From assembly GCA_001000865.1 (NCBI GenBank), contig LCIE01000010.1, positions 1-41,697 of the forward strand: DNA of 41,697 nucleotides, given 5' to 3'. The DNA comes from Candidatus Collierbacteria bacterium GW2011_GWC2_44_18 (GTDB lineage Bacteria; Patescibacteriota; Microgenomatia; UBA1400; MFAQ01). Positions 36,325 to 41,697 of the stretch are shown here, in pieces (position 1 is the stretch's first letter; every line of letters begins with the position of its first letter). Under the pieces are notes generated by a model. The model worked only from the letters and a program-made list of their open reading frames with translations. It had not been told where the DNA came from and searched no databases. The position numbers were made by a program, and so were the translations under genes.

Positions 36325-37202
36325 ATAATGAAGCTATCTTCGGTGTTGTCTGTCTCCATAACGATTTCTTTCTCGAGAATATAGGTGTCTCGGTGGCCCA
36401 TCTCCCCCACCCTTTCCCCCTCTCCCCTGGCGACAGACTCTAACGGCAGACAGTGAATACATCCACTCTTTCCATTCGGGCACTCGAATCTTTCCAGCTT
36501 TCGTGCTAATTTTATTTTTCGGCCGACATCCAAAATCTTTGACTCTGCACTAATTATGTCCGGAAGATCTATTTCTTTTGGCATATCGGAAAAATCCAGA
36601 TACCAATAGCTAGCCTTTGTTACCGGACGCTTCTGACATCTCGCCACCAACAGATGATATATGGGGAGTTGTAGCGATTCGTTTGTTTCCTCTTTCTTGC
36701 TTGTTTTGAAGTCAATGATGTGAATACCATCATTATCTTTTAAGTACTCCAGCCAATCAATTTTGCCACAAAGAATAATGTTTTCATCTTCTGACAGCCA
36801 AAAGAACGGTAAACTTTCTTTAATTTTGACTGCCAAGTTTAGTAGCGGACCGGGATGGTCCATCACCCGCCTCAGCATGGCCTTACCTCTTTCCTTGTAC
36901 TTGTGCTCCTCATCCAGATCCCTAAACCCGCCCTTTTTACCGGTAAGATTTTCCCAAACACGATCAAATTTTAGTACTAACGACTCATCAAAACGGGTTT
37001 CTGTGGGAACTGTGGATAGAGATTCGAGAACTTCATGAACGGCCGATCCAAGCGCGAGGGAGGGGGTGATTATTTGAATTTTATTCCCCGAACTCCTGTC
37101 TTTATAAATATTTTTTAAATAGTAGGCTCTGGGACACTGCAGAAAATCATTAATTGAGGTGTGCGATACCCAGACTGCGGAATACTTGTCTTTTGTCATC
37201 AC
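36321..37202 (-). CDS. RecB/Cas4-like PD-(D/E)XK nuclease with Cys cluster
   Basis: INDFLQCPRAYYL...GSAVHEVLE...LCGKIDWLE...HIIDFKTSKK...LQLPIYHLL...CPNGKSGCIHC. Confidence 0.9.
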   Translation of the reverse strand: MMTKDKYSAVWVSHTSINDFLQCPRAYYLKNIYKDRSSGNKIQIITPSLALGSAVHEVLESLSTVPTETRFDESLVLKFDRVWENLTGKKGGFRDLDEEHKYKERGKAMLRRVMDHPGPLLNLAVKIKESLPFFWLSEDENIILCGKIDWLEYLKDNDGIHIIDFKTSKKEETNESLQLPIYHLLVARCQKRPVTKASYWYLDFSDMPKEIDLPDIISAESKILDVGRKIKLARKLERFECPNGKSGCIHCLPLESVARGEGERVGEMGHRDTYILEKEIVMETDNTEDSFII

Positions 37203-37218
37203 CCTTGATTATATATAT

Positions 37219-37860
37219 TTATAGATCGCCGCGCCCAAGATTAATGGCGATAACCAGAAAAATAGCTCCAAGTAAATAACCTCCCACGACATCGCTTGCC
37301 CAATGAGCACCCAGATAGATTCTAGAGATACCGATAGTAAGAATCAAGACGGTAGATGGAACAGCTATAAAAATCTTAAGCCATTGAGTTTGCACTTTGT
37401 ACAAGGCCAGATAAAGCATGTACCCAAAAAAGACAGCAAACGTCAAAACATGAAGGCTGGGAAAACTTTTGCTAACAAGCGCTTCTTGAATTATTACGAG
37501 ATCGCTCCCCGGGCGCGGACGATTGACCAAGCTCTTGACGAAACTCCCCACTGTTGCGGCAGATGCGGTAAGCAATGCGGTTTTGATGGCCTCTACTTTT
37601 AATCCGGCAAGGAACAGCAGGGGCATGGCCAATACGACAATTATTACCAGATTGAAATCATCGCCGATTTCGCTGACAACGTTCATAAATAATGAAAATA
37701 TGGGGTTGTGGATACTTTGAACTGCTTGGCTAACCGTAAGATCTATCCCGAAATAGGCGAATCTATGGGCAACGATTCCAAGAAAAATGAATCCGGCTAT
37801 CAACGTGCAGACAGACAGACGTAAATAATTATTTGATTTGATTAACTTCTTCATTTTCAT
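37219..37860 (-). CDS. PAP2-family membrane phosphatase
   Basis: KSLVNRPRPG; FPSLHVLTF; GISRIYLGAHWASDVVGGYLLG. Confidence 0.94.
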   Translation of the reverse strand: MKMKKLIKSNNYLRLSVCTLIAGFIFLGIVAHRFAYFGIDLTVSQAVQSIHNPIFSLFMNVVSEIGDDFNLVIIVVLAMPLLFLAGLKVEAIKTALLTASAATVGSFVKSLVNRPRPGSDLVIIQEALVSKSFPSLHVLTFAVFFGYMLYLALYKVQTQWLKIFIAVPSTVLILTIGISRIYLGAHWASDVVGGYLLGAIFLVIAINLGRGDL

Positions 37861-37881
37861 GGGATGGTATCATCATAAAGT

Positions 37882-39066
37882 ATGGAGAAGAAAAAAGGAA
37901 TTTCTCTAAATGTAGTTATCTTGGGGATTGTTAGTTTTCTAAACGACGTTGCTTCGGAGATGGTTTATCCCGTCGTTCCTATATTCCTGATGTCTGTTCT
38001 CGGAGCTCCGGCTCTGATCGTGGGATTTATCGAAGGCCTAGCCGATTCTGTTTCAAAAATTCTTATGGCATTTAGCGGAATTCTTTCCGATAGATCTCAG
38101 AAGAGAAAACCTTATGTCGTTTGGGGATACAGTTTTGCCACATTTTCTCATTTAATTATGGCTACTGCCGGATCTTGGCCGGTAGTAATGCTTGGACGAA
38201 TTATAAATCGCACGGGGAAAGGAATTAGAACTTCGGCCAGAGACGCACTCATCACCGAGAGCTCGGATAAAGTTAGCCGCGGAAGAAATTTTGGATTTCA
38301 CAGAACCTTGGACTCACTCGGAGCGGTTGTCGGTCCACTCCTTTCAATAATTGTCCTAAAAATGCTAAATGGTAATTATCGGAACTTGTTTCTTATCGCA
38401 TTTTTTCCTGCATTACTAGGGGTTCTCTTGTTTACTTTTTTTATCAAGGAAAAAGAAAAGCAACCACTTGGGATTAAGGGTCTGCGGTTCGAATGGTCAA
38501 AGGCGAATGATTCCTTCAAAATTTTTCTACTAATTAGTTTTATTTTTACACTAGGAAATAGCTCCGACGTTTTTATGATTCTCAGGGCCCAGAATCTGGG
38601 GCTTTCCATCGGGTTGACAATCTTTACGTACGTCCTTTTTAACTCCATATATGCACTCCTATCTCTCCCGGCAGGAATAATCGCCGACAAGATAGGTGCG
38701 CGAAAGATTCTTTTTATCGGGTTCTTGCTCTTCGCCTTAGTGTATTTTTCGTTTGGCTATATCGACTCACCTTTTTGGATCTGGATTCTTTTTCCAATCT
38801 ATGGCATCTATATGGCGCTCACCGATGGGGTGGGTAAGGCTTATATTTCCAAACTTATTCCCCATGAGATTTCCGCGTCGGCCTTTGGGATATATCAAAC
38901 TTTGATGGGAGTGGGCACATTTTTTGCCTCTACCTTAGCCGGAGCGCTATGGACTTTTGCCGGAGTGAGATCTCCTTTTTACTTTGGTGGAGTTATGGCC
39001 TTGGTTGCCGCTTTTCTTTTTCTGATTCTTACAAAGAGAGTTAGGATTGCCCAACCGATAGCCTAA
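37882..39066 (+). CDS. MFS transporter
   Basis: 12-TM pattern; IINRTGKGIRTSARDALI; FGFHRTLDSLGAVVGPLL. Confidence 0.92.
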   Translation: MEKKKGISLNVVILGIVSFLNDVASEMVYPVVPIFLMSVLGAPALIVGFIEGLADSVSKILMAFSGILSDRSQKRKPYVVWGYSFATFSHLIMATAGSWPVVMLGRIINRTGKGIRTSARDALITESSDKVSRGRNFGFHRTLDSLGAVVGPLLSIIVLKMLNGNYRNLFLIAFFPALLGVLLFTFFIKEKEKQPLGIKGLRFEWSKANDSFKIFLLISFIFTLGNSSDVFMILRAQNLGLSIGLTIFTYVLFNSIYALLSLPAGIIADKIGARKILFIGFLLFALVYFSFGYIDSPFWIWILFPIYGIYMALTDGVGKAYISKLIPHEISASAFGIYQTLMGVGTFFASTLAGALWTFAGVRSPFYFGGVMALVAAFLFLILTKRVRIAQPIA

Positions 39067-40348
39067 GACTAGCCAAGAAGTCCGATACCCGACCATCCAT
39101 GATGATTGACTGTCTGGTAAGTGGCCGGATCAATCTAAGCCCGGACATCGTCGTGCAACGGCTGAGGGCGACGTAGGCTTGACCGTGAGCGAAAGCCCCG
39201 CGTCCAAAGTCGATAACAACCTTTTCAAAAGTCTTTCCCTGACTCTTGTGAATGGTAATGGCCCAGGCAAGCCTTATGGGTAGTTGTTTGAAACTACCAA
39301 CCTCGTTTGTTTCCAGAGTAGAAGTTTCTTGATTGAAAGCTGTTTTATACGAGGTCCAAGTAACGGGCTCAATCTTTTCTACTTCACCTCCATCAAGCTT
39401 TACATAAACACAGTTCGATTCTGCTTTGAATAGTGTGCCGACTGTGCCATTGATCCAGCGGTCCTGGACGTCATTATTGAGGAGCATGACCCGTGCTCCC
39501 GTTTTGAGAGTTACCATGTCGGCGGCAGGAGCTTGTTGAAGAGAAAAGTCCCCCGTTCTGGTAGCGTGGAAGGAATAAGATGGGCCTTCGATTTCATCAA
39601 GCCTTGTTTGATTTATCTTGTCTGCTTGGTCATTTATGGCTGTGAGGATAATGTAGCTATCAATACAGTCCCCTTCACTAATAATTTGATTATTTATAAC
39701 GGTCAGGTCGTCTTCGGTTATGGAGTTGTTTCTAATGCGACTCAGAATTTCGATGAATTTTTTTTCTGATTGGCGATAGATAGTCTGAAGCTCGATATAC
39801 TTTAACTGAGAATATAGTCCCTGAAAAAGATCACTAAATACTTTTGACGAAAAGAAGTAAGGGGTTTCATACAGTGCTTGTAGAGCATCTTTTTCCATAT
39901 TGGTCACCACGGGAGGTAGTTGATGGAGATCGCCCACCATGACGATTCTAACGCCACCAAAAGGGATTTTCTTCTTTCTTACGGATCTTAAAAATGAGTC
40001 TATGCTGTCCAACAAGTCGGCTCTGACCATAGATATTTCGTCGATTATCAGAATGTCCAGGGCATTGTAAATCTTGGTCTTTTTGGAATGTTTTGCCTCC
40101 AAGTCGGCTCTCTCGGGCGTCACGTTTGGCGGAAAACCAAAAAAGGAATGAATTGTTTCACCTTTAACATTTAGGGCTGCAACACCGGTCGGAGCTACTA
40201 CAGCTACGTTTTTGTCCGTATGATTACGAAAATGATCTAATAGAGTAGACTTGCCAGTACCGGCATTTCCAGTTAAGAAGATATTCTCCGTGCTATTTTC
40301 CAGCAGGTCAAGGACTTTTTGAGAACCTTCGTTAAAATCTATAGGCAT
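39041..40348 (-). CDS. PIF1/RecD-like superfamily 1 helicase
   Basis: FLTGNAGTGKSTLLDHF; LIIDEISMVRADLLDSID; VMVGDLHQLPPV; LAWAITIHKSQGKTF; AYVALSRCTTMSGLRL. Start ATG 40348. Confidence 0.92.
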   Translation of the reverse strand: MPIDFNEGSQKVLDLLENSTENIFLTGNAGTGKSTLLDHFRNHTDKNVAVVAPTGVAALNVKGETIHSFFGFPPNVTPERADLEAKHSKKTKIYNALDILIIDEISMVRADLLDSIDSFLRSVRKKKIPFGGVRIVMVGDLHQLPPVVTNMEKDALQALYETPYFFSSKVFSDLFQGLYSQLKYIELQTIYRQSEKKFIEILSRIRNNSITEDDLTVINNQIISEGDCIDSYIILTAINDQADKINQTRLDEIEGPSYSFHATRTGDFSLQQAPAADMVTLKTGARVMLLNNDVQDRWINGTVGTLFKAESNCVYVKLDGGEVEKIEPVTWTSYKTAFNQETSTLETNEVGSFKQLPIRLAWAITIHKSQGKTFEKVVIDFGRGAFAHGQAYVALSRCTTMSGLRLIRPLTRQSIIMDGRVSDFLASLRLSVGQS

Positions 40349-40349
40349 A

Positions 40350-41051
40350 TTATATTGAGAGTAATGAATGATTTCGATACAACCAGCGGCGATGTTCTTT
40401 GTAACGTGGATCAAACTTGGCAACCAGACCCCAGAAACGACTACTGTGGTTCCGATGAACCAGATGACAAACCTCGTGAATGACCACATAATCCACTACT
40501 TCGTGTGGTGCCATGATTAGTTTCCGATTGAAACATAGTCTGTTGCTTGGCGAACAACTTCCCCAGATAGAAGAAACTTTTTTGATATCGATGCGACTAT
40601 AATTCACGCCTAATTTCTCGGTATACAGATTTACTTTTTCAGTGATGACGGAAATTCCGGTTTCTAGGTACCACCGTAGGAGACCATCTTTGATTTCGAT
40701 GTCTCGTTTTTCCTCGATATGCCCGTAATAGAGACTGACTAGAATTAAACCTTCCGCCATTTCGACAGAAGTCCGCACTGGTTGGCCGATGAGCTTTATT
40801 TTGAGGGGATACTCCTCGCCAAAGTAGAGATGCTTTTCGCCCTCTTGATATTTTTTGGTGGATACGGTCGGCTTTATCTTTGCCAGAGATCTCAAAATCC
40901 AACCAGTTTTTTCATCAATGAACTTTTGAATGGCAAAGGAAGGCATCCAAAAAGGCGCGCGGACTATTACACCCTTTTCCGGATGCACGCTAATAGTGGT
41001 GCCGGTGGTTAATTTTTTGGAACGAATAATTTTATATGGAAAGGGTGGCAC
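40350..41051 (-). CDS. YgjP-like M48-type metallopeptidase
   Basis: VVIHEVCHLVHRNHSSRFWGLVAKFDPRYKEHRRWL; WGSCSPSNRLCFNRKLIMAP. Confidence 0.92.
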   Translation of the reverse strand: MPPFPYKIIRSKKLTTGTTISVHPEKGVIVRAPFWMPSFAIQKFIDEKTGWILRSLAKIKPTVSTKKYQEGEKHLYFGEEYPLKIKLIGQPVRTSVEMAEGLILVSLYYGHIEEKRDIEIKDGLLRWYLETGISVITEKVNLYTEKLGVNYSRIDIKKVSSIWGSCSPSNRLCFNRKLIMAPHEVVDYVVIHEVCHLVHRNHSSRFWGLVAKFDPRYKEHRRWLYRNHSLLSI

Positions 41052-41080
41052 GCGGACTATTGTAAACTAAAATCAAGCTT

Positions 41081-41662
41081 CTAGAGTAACTCCAATGAAT
41101 AGATAATGTCGTCCGAGGTGGCAAGAAGATCCCAGTCCGAGGTGTCGGTGGAGTTAGTTATAAGAATATATCCAAGCCCCTGTGGAACGTAAAAATAAGT
41201 GATCTCTTTTGAATATTCTTCAGAAGTAAAAGTGACACCGGTTAGAGAACCGATTGATACGGGAGAAATTGTTTCCAACAACTTAAACCTATCTCCCATC
41301 TTTTCCATTTTCAGATTGACACTTTGTTCCGCGATAGTGTTTATGGTGTCCTTACCGGAAAGCATCCCTTTCGAAATGACCACAGATAATCCTTCTTTGG
41401 AGAAGACAACCGATCCGTTGTTTTCTTTCTTGATGGAGATATCTCCGGGGTATTCCACTTGGAACTCCTGTATTTTATCAAGATAAATGTTTAGACCAGA
41501 AGAGTCCGAGGCGTTCGTGGCGGCGCCTAAAGTAGCTGGCGTGGGAGCCGTGTAGCTCTGAGGATTTTCGCCATTAATCAAAGGAGGTTTTTTACTTCTT
41601 TCCCCAATTATCGCCAATGACACCACCACCAACAAACCCAGTAGTGTCAATGCTTTGAGCAT
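41081..41662 (-). CDS. Membrane-anchored or secreted hypothetical protein
   Basis: N-terminal hydrophobic anchor MLKALTLLGLLVVVSLAII; TATACT 7 nt before ATG. Confidence 0.7.
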   Translation of the reverse strand: MLKALTLLGLLVVVSLAIIGERSKKPPLINGENPQSYTAPTPATLGAATNASDSSGLNIYLDKIQEFQVEYPGDISIKKENNGSVVFSKEGLSVVISKGMLSGKDTINTIAEQSVNLKMEKMGDRFKLLETISPVSIGSLTGVTFTSEEYSKEITYFYVPQGLGYILITNSTDTSDWDLLATSDDIIYSLELL

Positions 41663-41697
41663 ATCTATAAGTATACTATCTTACAAAACATTTGAGC

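Overview
This 41.7-kb window looks like a compact Patescibacteria/CPR-type bacterial chromosome segment. That lineage call is an inference from gene content and style. TGA, TAG and TAA all act as stops (for example, gatA ends in a TGA overlapping the gatB ATG). The left ~7 kb looks accessory: a VirB4-type conjugation ATPase with an apparent 1-nt frameshift, an M23 peptidase, a HEPN-like protein plus an XRE regulator, and a minus-strand HD-domain / HKD-nuclease / small-protein cluster with a secreted double-HKD PLD protein. The rest is mostly housekeeping and conserved genes: NUDIX/NrtR-like, rplS, dnaE, MGMT, gatCAB, ABC-F, clpB-like, isopentenyl phosphate kinase, pentapeptide protein, htpX, lemA, PolX, RRM, tRNA-Asp, LysM, tRNA-Thr, tgt, queA, Gre-like, two RecB-like nucleases, DUF2130, ferredoxin, HPF-like, tandem CAP, PAP2, MFS, PIF1-like helicase and YgjP-like. 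The most notable signals are: (1) about 19 genes with a -10-like hexamer 5-7 nt before the start codon, implying widespread leaderless transcription; (2) 8 of 11 convergent gene pairs overlapping at their 3' ends; (3) REP-like palindromic repeats, including two that appear inserted in frame in queA; (4) a CIRCE-like operator at clpB; (5) a tRNA-Thr 3'-end duplication resembling an att scar; (6) a near-identical 28-bp leader before two unrelated small genes; (7) the HEPN/XRE/HD/HKD accessory cluster as the best candidate for an undescribed system. No tools or searches were run. Family calls come from motif recognition in the translations.
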